Under the pieces are notes generated by a model that saw only the letters and a list, made by a program, of their open reading frames with translations, did no database searches and was not told where the DNA came from. The position numbers and the translations under genes were made by a program. This document shows, piece after piece, positions 1 to 12,000 of a DNA stretch of 64,000 bases. The stretch comes from Coriaria nepalensis (taxonomy: Eukaryota > Streptophyta > Magnoliopsida > Cucurbitales > Coriariaceae). Each line of letters starts with the position of its first letter. The first letter of the stretch is position 1. The stretch is taken from NCBI GenBank assembly GCA_027186245.1, contig CP114484.1, positions 7,472,001-7,536,000 on the forward strand, given 5' to 3'.

Positions 1-740
1 TACGTATTCAATTGAAACACCTGCTACTTATGATTTCAGTTCTAACATCATGCAGATTTCTAGGCCAACTTCACGATTTTGTTTCTAGACCTATACAACT
101 CCCATTACGGTATTTGGACTTTTTGGAAAGTTCTAAGAGTCTAGTTTTGCAATGTAATTTGTTTAAAATTTTAGGGTATACATGACATTCCCATAACCCG
201 AACAAAGAAAGGTAGCTCAAATCAAATTTATTAATAAATCTGAAAAATGACAACATTTAAACATACCTTTAGGAGTTTCATTAAAAACTTGATTTTTCAC
301 CAAGAATTTAATTGGCCCACTAGTTATAATGAGTTTTGAGCTAGAATTTAATTTTGTAATTTTGAGGTTAATAATATAAATACGCATAGTTTTGGAACCA
401 CGAATGTATTATTTAAGTTTACACCCCATCTACCTAAATCAAAACTTGTTTAGAAACTATTATTGGTCATGTAAGGTTTTGATCTTAAACCTTAACTTGG
501 ATAATAAGATAGATATTTCCCTTCTATTATTTTAGGTACAATTGTCTGACTATTGAAAGTAGCGAAGAGGGTATGACAATTGTTACTTGGTCGTAGTTGA
601 TCATTAATCCTTATTATGTGTTTAAAAGAATTAATAATAATATTTATTTTCTTGCTAATATTCGCATTATGATAGTATCCCGTAAGGATATTTTTCCAAT
701 AGGGTCAAAAATTGATTAGCTTAATGGACATATACTTTCA
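1..740 (-). mobile_element. Partial 3' LTR of a Ty1/copia element, cut by the window edge
   Basis: Read on the minus strand, this stretch begins with TG immediately after a purine-rich tract at 741-751 (AAGTGGGAGAT), the typical polypurine-tract-to-LTR junction of plant copia elements. The copia RNase H relic lies just upstream in the same orientation. The other end of the LTR lies outside the window, so length and terminal repeat cannot be confirmed. A segment near 628-665 resembles 10,325-10,370 in the same orientation, so part of it is repeated further on. No coding potential is seen. Confidence 0.45.
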
Positions 741-751
741 ATCTCCCACTT
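741..751 (-). other. Polypurine tract of the copia element
   Basis: The minus strand reads AAGTGGGAGAT directly before the TG of the presumed 3' LTR. This is the usual plus-strand priming tract of plant copia elements, and its position downstream of the RNase H relic fits. Confidence 0.5.
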
Positions 752-2655
752 GCAGTAAACCTAACCATTTCTAATCTAATTACCATTTTGTCAAGATGGT
801 GATTAAACTTCTTTAGGAAATGCCTTAGTGAACAGACCTCCAATGTTGACATCTCCTTTTCTAATTATCTATCGGATGAGGTGGTAATGTCGCAGCATAT
901 GTTTGGATTTCTGTTGAAACCTTAGTTCTTTTGCTTGCGCTATTGCACCATTGTTATCGCAGCACACTACTATGGGATCAACATTGCTGGGAACCATTCC
1001 TAGTTTATTTATGAATTTTTTCATCCAAACAACCTCTTTTGCTGATTTTGAAACTGCAATATATTTAGCCTTAATACTGGAATCTACGGTTGTTTCTTGT
1101 TTGAAACTTTCCAACTAACCGCTCCACCATTGATCATGAAAAAAAATATATGAAATTGATTTGCTATCATCAACATATGATTTAAAATTGGAATCTCTAT
1201 ATCCCTTAATTTTCAAGTCAGATGCTTCATAAATGTAAAACATTTCTTCAGTTCTTCTCAAGTATAAAATTCCACATCTGCGGGAGTTGATATGGGCCTA
1301 CATTCATTAATATGTACTATGACTTAATAAATCAGTTTATCTTACTCTAGTTTCACTAAAAGTAGATTTGATCATCTTGCCTAATAAAAAAGATTCACAA
1401 GTCGACATTGATTCTAAATCGAATGGATCTAAATATCTATTTTTATGCAAGTTACAAATTTTTGTTTCGTTGGCATAACCTAAACGACAATGCTCTGGGT
1501 ATGTTTGATTTTAATTAAACATTCTTTTCTTGACCTATTCAATATTGAGGCAAGTTATTCTATTTAAATTCAAGATATAAACACCATTATCTAAAGAGAT
1601 ACTTTCATAAAATAATTCATCGAAATGAAAACTCAAAATATTGTCCTTGATGGAAAAGATAAAACCCTCTTCATCAAGTTTAGAAATAGAAACAATATTT
1701 CTTATCATAGTAAATGCATAATAACAGTTTTTGAAATTTAAAATTAATCCCAAAGGCAAAGATCAACTATAAGTTCCTACAGCTAAAACAACCACTCTTG
1801 CTTCATTCCCAGCTCTTAGGTTAACTTCTCATTTCTTCAAGATTCGGCTATTTTTTAGGTTCTGCACATTATTACAAATATGATAACCATATCTAGTATC
1901 CAATAGCCAAGTAGTATAATCATTGCAAGAAAGATTAACCTTAATCATGAACACATCTAAAGCAACATCACTATGCTTTTTCAGACTTGTAAGACACTTC
2001 TTACACTTTTTTTTTCCAATATCCAGATTCTCCATTATGGAAATAATTTCCATCTTTGCCTTTCTCAATGAAATCTTTCACTATTTATATGCACTCATGC
2101 AAATCTTACAAGTTCTTATCCATTTTAATCATTCGGTAGTTGTGTAGAAACGGAGTGAATGAATCAGAAAGTGATTGCAGCACTAAGTTAACCATGATCT
2201 TAGTTCTATTTCCAAGCCTAGACTTTCTAGCTCATCGATATAAGCGATTATCTCATGCGCATGGTCACTAACAGAGGTGCCATCGGTAATCTTCATACGA
2301 AATAATAACTTAGATATGTCATAGCTCTCATTGTGAGTATATTTACCATAAACAGCTTTAAGATTATCGATAATCTCAATGGCACAAAGTTTCTCATAGT
2401 GTTTTTAGAGCTCACTATTCATCGATGCAAGCATAATGTATTACACCTCGTTATCTCATTCAAGCCAATTATTCTATGCGCCCATTATTTTAGCATATGA
2501 TCCCTCAGGTGTGATCTACATGAACGGATGATTCAGAACGTCGGCCAAACATTCATATCTTAGAACAATTCTCACATTTCTAAAATAGTCTCTAAAGTTG
2601 GTACCAACTAACCTATTTTTCTCACGTATCAATTTCAATTTTTTAGACATTGAAA
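741..2655 (-). pseudogene. Ty1/copia gag-pol polyprotein relic, integrase and reverse transcriptase deleted
   Basis: On the minus strand the pieces occur in copia order. A gag start lies near 2655 (MSKKLKLIRE), with gag sequence to about 2150. A protease-like piece at 1829-2068 reads WLLDTRYGYHICN where an active enzyme would have D-S/T-G. A gag-pre-integrase piece at about 1350-1759 includes EHCRLGYANE and CESFLLGKM. An RNase H end at about 869-1220 includes SWKSFKQETTVDSS, AKYIAVSKSAKEVVWMKKF and CDNNGAIAQAKE. Integrase and reverse transcriptase, which should fill about 2.5 kb between the last two, are absent. Several frames and stops interrupt the reading. It is a dead copy, and the assignment rests on well-known copia motifs. 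Confidence 0.85.
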
Positions 2656-4202
2656 ACTACAAAAGACATAAGAACAAAACATAATAACATAAGCAAATAT
2701 GCATAGAATATTAGCTACCAAAAATTTGAAGTCATAAGATTTTCGGTATCCAACTATTTTCTTATGAAGTTATATTCACTTTCTTAATATAAAATTTTAT
2801 CATTTCTCTTAGTAGAAAAAAGATCCAACCATCAAGTATTATAATCCCTCGTGTCCATAGCTAATCATAATAAACATGAAAGGTATCATACTCTTTGCAA
2901 TTATATCTCATGTAATTCCTTTATCTTATCTCTAAGAGAACATAATCCATGTGTCCCTACCCATTTATGTTATCTTAGTTAGGGTTAGCCCAAATATTAT
3001 TGTGAATTGTAATGTGTTAAACTAGGATGATAGCAATACTCAATCACACATATCATACAAAAATAATATATATAATAATTATACCAATTTATAAGTCATA
3101 CGTATTCATATGTATTATAATATTTGGAAGGTAAGTCATAAAACAATTTTGTGACCAATGTCAGCTCAATATAATTAGGCATGTTCTATATCATAAACTT
3201 TAAATATGATATGATAATATATTCAGTAAAGCATATATATGTATCTCATGATGCATGCACATGTAGCAACTTAAATCACATAGATATAATGAATGAACAT
3301 GTTAAACCATTTTAGTCAATCATACATTTGTTGTTGTTTTATCTTTTGATGCATGACAATGCTATGTTCAGGGAAATCAAAATGATTCTTTAGAACTAAT
3401 CTATTCTTGTGAAGTTCTTGGAGTATATTTTAATTATTTCAAGCACACCAAAATAATTAAAATAATCTTCCTTAACTCTTTAAGAATACTTGCCAAAAAT
3501 ATCAACTTTTCATAATTAGAAAATTTCCTAATTGGGTCGTTTTCAAAATGAAAAATATTATTTTGGAAAGTTTCCCATTTTAGAGCCATTTCTAGAATTA
3601 TAAAACATGCCAAAATAAAATCTCCAATCACATTAAATTCACCATAAACTATCTAAGGCAACTTAATTGGTTTCATATTTGATATAATAGTAAAATACAT
3701 ATAAAAAATTTACATTAACTAACGTACCATATATTTATCAAATCTTAATCTAATTATCAATTACATAATCAAAATCATATTTTAATTATTTTAAATTAAA
3801 ATTAGATTTTGTTTTATTTTAGGAAAGCATCCAAAAAGAAAATATGATTTTTTTGCTACAATGGTCCGCCGCTACCCCCCCTTAGGGTTGCATCCCGCGA
3901 CTACCTCCACCGACCAGTGCACGCTAATGCCCAGCAGCGGTGCACTTACAGCTTCACGGAAGCTGTGCATGTGTGCTGCTGCCTAGTAGCAGCTCATGCC
4001 GCTACATGGCGGAAGCGGCAGCGACTATCCCTAGCAGCAATCTGACACCTTGCCTAGTAAGGCGGCAATGCCCATTTCGCTCTTTCCTTTTTCTAATTAA
4101 GATTTTGACAAGAAAAACGTTCATGGCAAGAAAGAACATCCAATAACAAGATCAATACATCAAATTAAAACAAATGCCACATGCATTTTTTGGTATGACC
4201 TA

Positions 4203-4214
4203 GGTCTGATACTA
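4203..4214 (-). other. Degenerate primer-binding site (initiator tRNA-Met type)
   Basis: The minus strand reads TAGTATCAGACC, two mismatches from TGGTATCAGAGC, the usual copia PBS complementary to initiator tRNA-Met. It sits between the LTR-like arm to the right and the gag leader to the left, as expected for a minus-strand element. The leader from here to the gag start (about 1.5 kb) is unusually long. Confidence 0.5.
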
Positions 4215-5652
4215 CAGTTAAGATTTATCCGTACAAGTAGCAGAAATAGTAATTTAAAATTTCTCATCGAATCCGAATTACAACCAAAAAAAAAAAAAAA
4301 AAGAACAATCATACAATAATTATATATCTCATATACAACGATTCACAGAGAGTGAAGTAAATCCTATATAACTTAAAATTCAAGATTGGGGAAGGGTTAC
4401 TAATCTTGATAAGCAAACGATTTCAAGCTTCCTCTATGTAATTCAAATTGTAGGGAAGAATAGATGCCCTTTTGTTCATCCTCAAATCTTAATCCATAGG
4501 ATTCAGTTCGTTCAATTTATTTATATTTTAGGATTCAACACATGAATCAAAAAGCTCAGGGAGAAAGATGGGAAAAATCCTCTTTTTCTCACTCCGAGTT
4601 TTGACCAAGGGGAAGGGAGAAGCACTTCCTAATAGTTAACCTAACTATTTGACCTGATGACATGCTACACCCAAGTCAAAAGTTTCTTTAACCTAATTAA
4701 GGAAATAATGGGTCAAAACCCACTTAGTGTGGTCGGCCACTCCATGGGTTATAAGCCCATGTATTTTCATAAACTCTTTGATTAATTTGGCCTAAGAAAA
4801 TCCAATTAACAAATTTGGCCATTAACCTTTTATTGTCCATTTGTTAAATACGGATCTTAGGAGTCTTTTATAACTAAATAAAAGTTCTTATATAATTTAT
4901 TAATTTTCAACTAAATTAATGTCACACTCAGTTATACTAGTAGAGCTGCATGATATTAGATTTAACAAATCAATAACTACTATTTTTCCCTTATAGTCAA
5001 ACTACAAGTTAAGTTATCATTTTAGCCTTAAAATGGAAGTGGTCCATTTTTCTGTTTCTCTAATGAATTTAAACTGAGTTAGTTTCGAATCTTATGTGTG
5101 TGACCAATTAGGTTCTACATCACACCGGTAGGAGGATCTTATAACACTTTATGATTTTATTTAACTTACAATTTAATTCATTTAATTTAAAACCCCATTT
5201 TAAATTAAATGATTTGTTTAATTATTTTATGATTAAGTAACCTTAACGTCTAAGCCAAGATTGATTTTTACAAAAGTGTCAAGATTACTTAGGAGATGAG
5301 AAGTTATCATCTTCTAAAAGAACCTATCATGACTATAATAAATTTACAATAAACGATCCATCTATCTCGCCAATATTTTGATTTGTCCTAGATCATTGTT
5401 TAACTATTAAGCCTTAATAGATAAATGATATGAACCATTATATCTTAAATGAACATCGATAATAGATCTACTGAAACTCCTTTCATACCATACTATTTTG
5501 CAAGATTCATTATTCAATAAAGAATATCATTCTTAGTACTTATTTCTAAACACAGAAGTGATAGATTTCATCTTAATCACTCACAATCCTTATGATGTCA
5601 AAGCATAAGACCTAATTCATAAGATTCCATGTGATCTCAAGTCTAAGAACCA
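4215..5652 (-). mobile_element. LTR-like copy A (left palindrome arm, minus orientation)
   Basis: This is the stretch between the PBS-like site at 4203-4214 and the palindrome centre. In the minus orientation it would begin near 5652 with TGTGGTTCTTAGACTTGAGA and end beside the PBS, about 1.4 kb. No protein is encoded. Copies B (+, from about 5757), C (+, 9370-10,120) and D (-, 43.1-44.8 kb) share patches with it. The LTR interpretation rests on position and repeat structure, and the exact ends are uncertain. Confidence 0.5.
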
Positions 5653-5756
5653 CATGTAATAAAATCACTAAATAATTCTCATTAACAGTTAGTATTTTTA
5701 CAATTGAGAATTATCTAAGTGCCGCATTCGGTATCCTTAATCTCTACTATATTACA

Positions 5757-7230
5757 TGTGGTCCTTAGACTTGAGATCACTATATTATATTATGTAACAT
5801 ATTTTATACTTTGAAATCATGCCAATAACTCCTAGCCAAGGGTGAAACGGGGTGAAGAGTTAGGTATAAAATATTGTACATGAAAGTTTGAGTGATTATG
5901 ATGGAATCTATCATTTTCGTATTTTTGAAATTAGTCCTATGAGTTGTATACTTTATTGAACATTGAAATCCTTGCAAGGTACTATGCATGAAAAGAGTTT
6001 CAGTAAATCCAATGTCTGTTTTCAATAAAGATATAACAGTTTATATGATTTATCTATTACGGTTTAACAGTTAAACAATTTCCTACGATGAATCTAGACA
6101 TTGGTTAGATGGAATAATCATTATTATACAATTGTTAGTCACAATAGGTTCTTTTGGAAGATGCTTACTTCTCATCTCTTGGGTAGTCTTGACACTTTGG
6201 GTAGTCTTGGCTTGGAGATTTAACTTAATTAATCATAAGATGATTGAATTGATTGTTTAGTTTAAAAGGTGTTTTAAAGTTAAATGAATCTAATTATGAA
6301 TTAGATAAAATCATAGTTTTATGAGATCCTCTCACTGATGTGATATAGAACCCAATCGGTCACGAACATAAATTTCAAAAGTAACTCAATTAAAATTTTC
6401 TACGAGTATAAGAAAAACAGAAAGTTCTAATCTTAGGGGTAAAATTGTAATTTATTTTATAATATAATTATATGGGAAAAATATTAAATTATTAATTTAT
6501 TAAATCTAATATCTTACAACTCTACCAGTACAATTGAGCATGATATTAGTTTAATTATAAACTAATAATTTAGATCGGGACTATTAATTAATCATAAAAC
6601 TGTTATGAATGTCTGTAATTAGCAATTAGATATTAAAAAGTCAATGAGCTAAAATGAGATAATTTATTAATAGGATTTTATAGGCTAACTTAATCAAAAT
6701 GTTGATTAATTAATTTGGGCTACATGACCAAAGTATTGCAAGTCATAATTATGGGTAATTAAACCATTGTTTACTTAATTAGATAAAAAGAACTTTTGAC
6801 TAGGTCTCTAGTAGAGTGGATCAAAATAGTAAGTTTATTTACGATAATCTATATAAGCACTATGTTTTATATATCTAAAGTTTCAATTATTTGATCGTTT
6901 TGAAATAGTTATAATCGGTAGATAAGACAATTTTCCAAAAACCTAGTAAAGGGATCGCCTGTCAAACACCTTAGGCGGTGACGATGGGTGACGCTAGCTA
7001 TGTCGTCGCTGCTACCACACTCATGCAGATTCCTGATGCACAACGACACAACATTTGATATATCTTGAGTTTCAACCGTTGGATTGTTTTGAAATTTTCA
7101 GAACTAGTAGATAAGACAATTGCCCAGAATCTCAACAAAAGGAGCGCCGATGCTTCAGCCGCATGCGTGCAGATAACCCCAACGGCGGTGGCACCGTAGT
7201 GTAATCCTTGTTCGACTAGGGTTCTAGGGG
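5757..7230 (+). mobile_element. LTR-like copy B (right palindrome arm, plus orientation)
   Basis: It starts with TGTGGTCCTTAGACTTGAGA, the inverted counterpart of copy A. A TATA-like CTATATAAGCAC lies near 6850, and the same sequence recurs at about 9680 in copy C. Downstream of it the sequence passes into a leader with two GC-rich patches, so the LTR's 3' part and the primer site appear deleted compared with copy A. No coding sequence is present. Confidence 0.45.
6865..7148 (+). repeat. Local direct duplication of about 95 bp, period about 188 bp
   Basis: Copy 1 (6865-6959) and copy 2 (7053-7148) share blocks such as GTAGATAAGACAATT, followed in each case by a GC-rich segment with ATCGCC or GCGCC. 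The two are diverged, so the duplication is old. It lies in the right arm of the palindrome and helps explain why the arms are not collinear. Confidence 0.7.
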
Positions 7231-8910
7231 GGAGATAAATAAATAAAAATATATAAATTTTAATTTGATAATTAAAACTTGATTTTAGTATGTAAATTAC
7301 TAATCATATTGTTTTGTTGGTAAGTATTAATATGGTAAGTAAAGTTACTAGTATAAATTATTTATATGGAATTTTATTAACATATTAAAATAGAAATCAA
7401 TTTATGGAATCAATTAATTACCTTAAATATTTATGGTAGGTTTTGATATGATTGATAAAATTCATATAAAATATTTATATGAACATTTTCCAATCGTGTC
7501 AAATATGATAATCGCTTCCATTAAACAAAAAATAATTTTTGTATGATGTAGTGTGATTACTAAAATTAACAATGTAAAATTATTTATATGGAATTTCTAC
7601 AATCATATTACATAAGCGAATTGATCTCATTATTTATATGGTGACTAACCTATTTTAGAAGTGTTCTAAATTAGAAAAAAAAATTTGTTTGGGTAACTAA
7701 CCTGTTTGAAATGAGTTTCAAACTATGAAATTTTAATTATCTAATTTTGGAAAGAGTTAAAAAATAAAGATTTATATTCTAGCTATGGAAATCTTCCAAA
7801 TTAGGAAACTTTGGTAAGATAACTAATCTAAGTTGGAAAGTGTTGTAAATTAAAAAACCTTTCTAATTTTAGAAGACTTTCATATTTTAGAAGACTTTCA
7901 TATTTTAGAAAGATTTCTAACCAGGAAAATTTCTAAAGATTACATTTTTTTGGAAACTTTCTAAATTTAGAAAGTTAACATTTTTGGAAACTTTCCTTAA
8001 AGAGTTAAAGAAAATCTTTTAATTGTTTGTTGTGCTTTCATTAATTAAACATACTCAATAAAGTAATTAGATTAGATAACCAAGAATCTAAACTAATTAG
8101 ATCTAAAAACATGTTTAGATTTCCATGAACATTACATTATTAAGCATTACAAGATACAATAAGATAATATATGAAAATTAATTGCTTGACATGTTCATGC
8201 TTGAAATGTATATGATTTAAGTTGTTAAATGTATATGTATTATGTTTCACATATATACAATTTAAAAACTATGAGATAGTACATGCATAACTTATATATA
8301 TGTGTATTGATTGATGAGACCATGCTTGTTTCAAATAACTCTTTTTATAAGATTAAGCTGAAATTAATCATAAAATTATTTTATAGTTTACCTTCCAAAC
8401 ATTAAAATATATGTGATATTTATTTTAATTATGAGTTTGATATGGATACATGGGACTTATATTGGTGTAAGTATATGGATTTATTATCTTAGCATAAGAT
8501 ATGTGACTAACTAGTGCTATCATCCTACACGCGGACATGGACATGTACACATGCACAAGTTACTTTAATACATTATGTTTCACAAGATTGTTTGGGTTAA
8601 GCTTAACTAAGACAACAAAATTGGCAAATGACATGTGGGATTATGTTTTCTTAGTGGCAAAATAAAGAAATTACATGAGATGTAATTATAAAGGTGTTGG
8701 ATCCTTTCATACTTATTATAAATGGCTATGGACACGTAAGGTTATAATATTCGATGATTGGATCTTTTTTCCACAAAGAAAAATTAATATTTCTTATTTA
8801 TGTAAGAGGGTAATATAAATTCATAAGAAAATAGTAGGAAATACCGGAATTATTAGGACCTTTGATTTTGATAGTTAATATTATATACAAATTTATGTAT
8901 GTTGTTTTTA

Positions 8911-9369
8911 CATTTATGTTATGTGTAATAACAAACCATGTTTTAAAGTCTATTCACAAGTTGAATAACTTCCAAATTTTCAAAAAGAATGGAATTAGGA
9001 ATCTAAGAATCATTATTAGGGCATATTGTTGTTATATCAAATCGAACACATAAGATATTTTGGTTACTCCTAAAAAGTACTTGGAAGAACAAGGATCACT
9101 TAGTTGAAGTGATTGAAGAGAATTAGTAAATTGCAAGGTAGTGTACTTGCATTAATAAATAACTAGTTTCAAAAGCATTATGCGAAGTTAAATGTTGTTA
9201 AGATTATTGATAACTTTAAATCTGTTAATGATATAACTATTCAGAATGGCAAGCATGAATTCTCTAAAGCCGTGTTTCATTTAATGATGTCCAAAAGGCA
9301 CATTTATTATAAATTAAGTTCCAAAAAATGTTTTGACATTTAGAAGTGAAGTGAAAGAAACAAGTTTTA
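8911..9369. other. AT-rich spacer without recognisable gene
   Basis: This lies between the end of the palindrome homology and LTR-like copy C. Reading frames are short and broken. No protein family, RNA gene or clear repeat was recognised. Confidence 0.4.
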
Positions 9370-10120
9370 TAATTATTAAAATTCTAAATACTGACTTAGT
9401 TAATTAACAATTACTTATTTTCAAAATTATTAAATATATAAATATTATTCAATAATTTGATAATTCTTCGATTCGATTTCATATTTCATAGGCTAAATTA
9501 ATCAAAGTATTGATTAAATAATTTGGGCTACAAGCCTAATGTATGTCAGATCATAGTGATGAGTAATTGAACCATTGTTCGCTTAATCAGAGTAAAAGAA
9601 ATTTTGACTAAGTCCACTATTAACTTAGTCAAACTTGTGCGTTAATTTGTGGTAACCTAAAGCTTAAAGAGAGTACTATATAAGCACTACTCTAATAGGG
9701 CTGGTCAAATAGAGGTTCTCTTCTTGCCTTTTTACTGAAATCTCCATAGTGAGAAAAGTTAGACTTTTCCCTTTCCTTTCCACGTGCTCTTTGAATCATA
9801 GGATGAATCTTAGAGTAGAAACTATATCGAGCGAATTGTACTGTGTGGGTTACAATTAGAGGGTGAATAGTTACGTACCTCATTCTTTCCATTAAATTCG
9901 GCCATGATGAAGGAGCAAGGAGATCCGTTCAGTTTTGTATTAAGATCGATAATTTCTTAGATCTTCATCCTTTTTGTTTCTTGGAGTTTTTATGTGATTT
10001 TCTTTAAATATATATTTGATATATATTTGTATGATCGATCTTGGTGTATGTCTGTGAGCTTAATTCATGTTTCATATTAGATCTGAAAAAATTTTAAATT
10101 ACTGCTTCCTCTTACTGATT
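9370..10120 (+). mobile_element. LTR-like copy C (plus orientation), diverged
   Basis: Positions 9480-9620 are a diverged direct repeat of 6670-6830 (shared GATTAAT.AATTTGGGCTACA and ATTGAACCATTGTT-type blocks). The TATA-like CTATATAAGCAC at about 9680 matches that at about 6850. The end (AAATTTTAAATTACT near 10,091) matches the inverted end of copy A near 4240. It is thus a third member of the family, in the same orientation as B. No polypurine tract or primer site is obvious, and it may be a solo or truncated LTR. Confidence 0.5.
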
Positions 10121-10384
10121 TCTCGTAGACATGAGATATGCTACGCTAAACACATTAAGTGATGAACTATGTGATTGTCTATCTGAATCATCAACATGAT
10201 CTCTATCATGGCTTCAAGTGCATAACTTAAGATACTAGACTTTATCATAGCATGTATTTTATAATATAAGATATTATTTTCAATAATATTAATAAATATG
10301 ATAAATAATAATTGACTTTTATAATGATAATTAATAATAATATTTATTATCTTGCTAATATTCACACAAAGATAATATTACATA

Positions 10385-11330
10385 AAAATATTATATGTCA
10401 TTCTACAAGCCTATGTCGTCGGTTCTAAGAGGTCGTTCCAGATTCTTGGATTCTCCTTAATCATTTTCCTGATCAAGTAGATCATCACCTTATTGGTTGC
10501 CTTGATCTAGTCATTAGCTTGAGCATAATAAGGTGTCGAAGTGACCAATATGAAGTTGTGTTCTTTTGCGAATTTGGCCACTAAGCCACCGGTGAAAACA
10601 TTGGCATTATCGGTAGTAAAGGTCTTAGAGACCCTGAACCGATAAATAATCATTTCCTTCAAGAACTCAATGACCTCCAATTGAGTTAATCTCTTTAGTG
10701 CTACAAATTCTCCCTACTTGGTAAAGTAATCCATTGCGACAAGGATCTGCATATGATGCTTACTTGACTCGGGATCTATTTGACCGAAAACATCAATAGC
10801 CCAGCCTCTAATTAACCAAGGTTCACGATCGGTTGCACTTCCAAAGCTGACTGCTTCTGGATTGGTCTGCATCTCTAATAACTCCTACATCCTTTAGAGT
10901 ATCTGATGTAGTCTTTCAAGATAGTTACCCAATAAACGTTGTGCCGCCTATCAGCCAATGCTTTGTTCGTCTGGTCTGATAGGATCTGGAAATTCTATTA
11001 TGTACCTTCCTCATGACCTCCATACCTTTGGTGAATCCAAGGCATCTACGAACCAAGTCGCCATGCCCTTACCGAAGCAACTCTTTACTTATTAAAGTAT
11101 AATTGAGAGCTAATTGACGGAATTTAACCAAGTAGATCCCATTTGGATTTGAAGATACTAGATGAGACATGAACGCCAATCACCTGCCTCTAGATTTTCA
11201 AAGTTGAGGACTCTGAACTCGACCTACCTAGAAGCAAGAATCGGGTGATTCCACTTATAAACGATCATTGTCCTAGAAAACCCCTTTAAAATACTTAGGT
11301 TGGAACACAACATGAAGAATTGTTAGAACT
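10385..11330 (-). pseudogene. Ty3/gypsy (Tat/Ogre-like) integrase fragment
   Basis: The minus strand reads as a broken gypsy integrase core: a piece like IDVFGQIDPESSKHHMQILV, then VAMDYFTK, QLEVIEFLKEMII, then TDNANVFTGGLVAKFAKEH and TPYYAQAN. Stops and frame changes interrupt it, and no reverse transcriptase, protease or LTR was recognised next to it. A related fragment (LEVIEFLKEMIIYWFG, GLVAEFAKEHGF) lies in plus orientation at about 60.9-61.8 kb. The family call comes from the shape of the catalytic core, and the lineage is an inference. Confidence 0.7.
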
Positions 11331-12000
11331 TGGATCCACCAGCACCTATTGAAAACACTCTACAATGTTTTACTATGTTATATTATGTTTATTGTAACAA
11401 GAACTATTATTTCGGTAATAACTATAATATTTATTTTGTGATGTTTTATTATTGTAATAAAACTATTATATTTTATTTTTGTGTATTTTCCAAGCACTTT
11501 CACTCCACCTTTAATTTTCCTTTTTTTTACTACTGTCCCAATCTGGAATTTTGAGGTCCATCATTTCAGACTGATTTCAGACGGTCACTGAAAAAAGACA
11601 AAAATACACCATACAGTTCCAATTTGAAATCTTGGTCAACATGTTTTTTGTTTATTTATTTTTTAGGTTTAGGGTTTAGTTTATGATTTAAAGTTTAAGG
11701 TTTTAAGTTTAAGTTTTAGGTTTAGGTTTTAATTATAAAGTTTAAAGTCTAAGTTTAAAGAAAAAAAAAAAACACACCCTACTATTCTAGTCCAAAATCA
11801 TGGTATGAAATCACGATTTTAGACTGGGACATATTTTAGACTTCAAGAGTTAGGTAAGAGTAAGTTATCCCTCTTCCAAATAAGGGTACATGATCTCTCT
11901 CCCTGAAAACAAACAAAAATCAAATGTTCAATTTATTTATATAAGTAGACAGTTACACAGTATATTAACCAAAAATTTGGACTGAGATAATAAGCCATCT
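11331..12000. other. Non-coding AT-rich stretch with telomere-like run
   Basis: No supported gene. At 11,661-11,760 there is a run of TTTAGGG, TTTAGG and TTTAAG-type heptamers and hexamers, a degenerate version of the plant telomere repeat. GTCCCAATCTGG (11,535) and its loose inverse CAGACTGGGAC-like text ending at 11,830 suggest a decayed short inverted-repeat element, but the match is weak. Confidence 0.4.

Larger units (their letters stand above)
2690..8910. repeat. Large imperfect palindrome: two head-to-head LTR-plus-leader copies
   Basis: The left arm (about 2690-5690) and right arm (about 5710-8910) are inverted copies of one another. Matching patches, each checked by reverse-complementing, include 5631-5658 with 5751-5778 (one mismatch in 28), 5100-5145 with 6318-6364, 4740-4830 with about 6670-6780, 3060-3140 with 8360-8440, and 2730-2870 with 8700-8840. 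Both arms carry an embedded GC-rich patch (about 3866-4080 and 6950-7225). The arms are not perfectly collinear: the right arm lacks a counterpart of about 4200-4640 and has a local duplication. The simplest reading is two copies of one LTR element inserted or rearranged head to head. Confidence 0.8.

Noticed and set aside
3940..4146. GC-rich open frame of 68 codons within the copia leader
   Set aside because: It has no family signature, lies in the GC-rich leader patch shared with the palindrome, and its counterpart in the other arm does not keep the frame.
11535..11830. Possible MITE with GTCCCA...TGGGAC ends
   Set aside because: The inverted match is short and interrupted, no target duplication is visible, and the interior includes an unrelated telomere-like run. 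The evidence is too weak.
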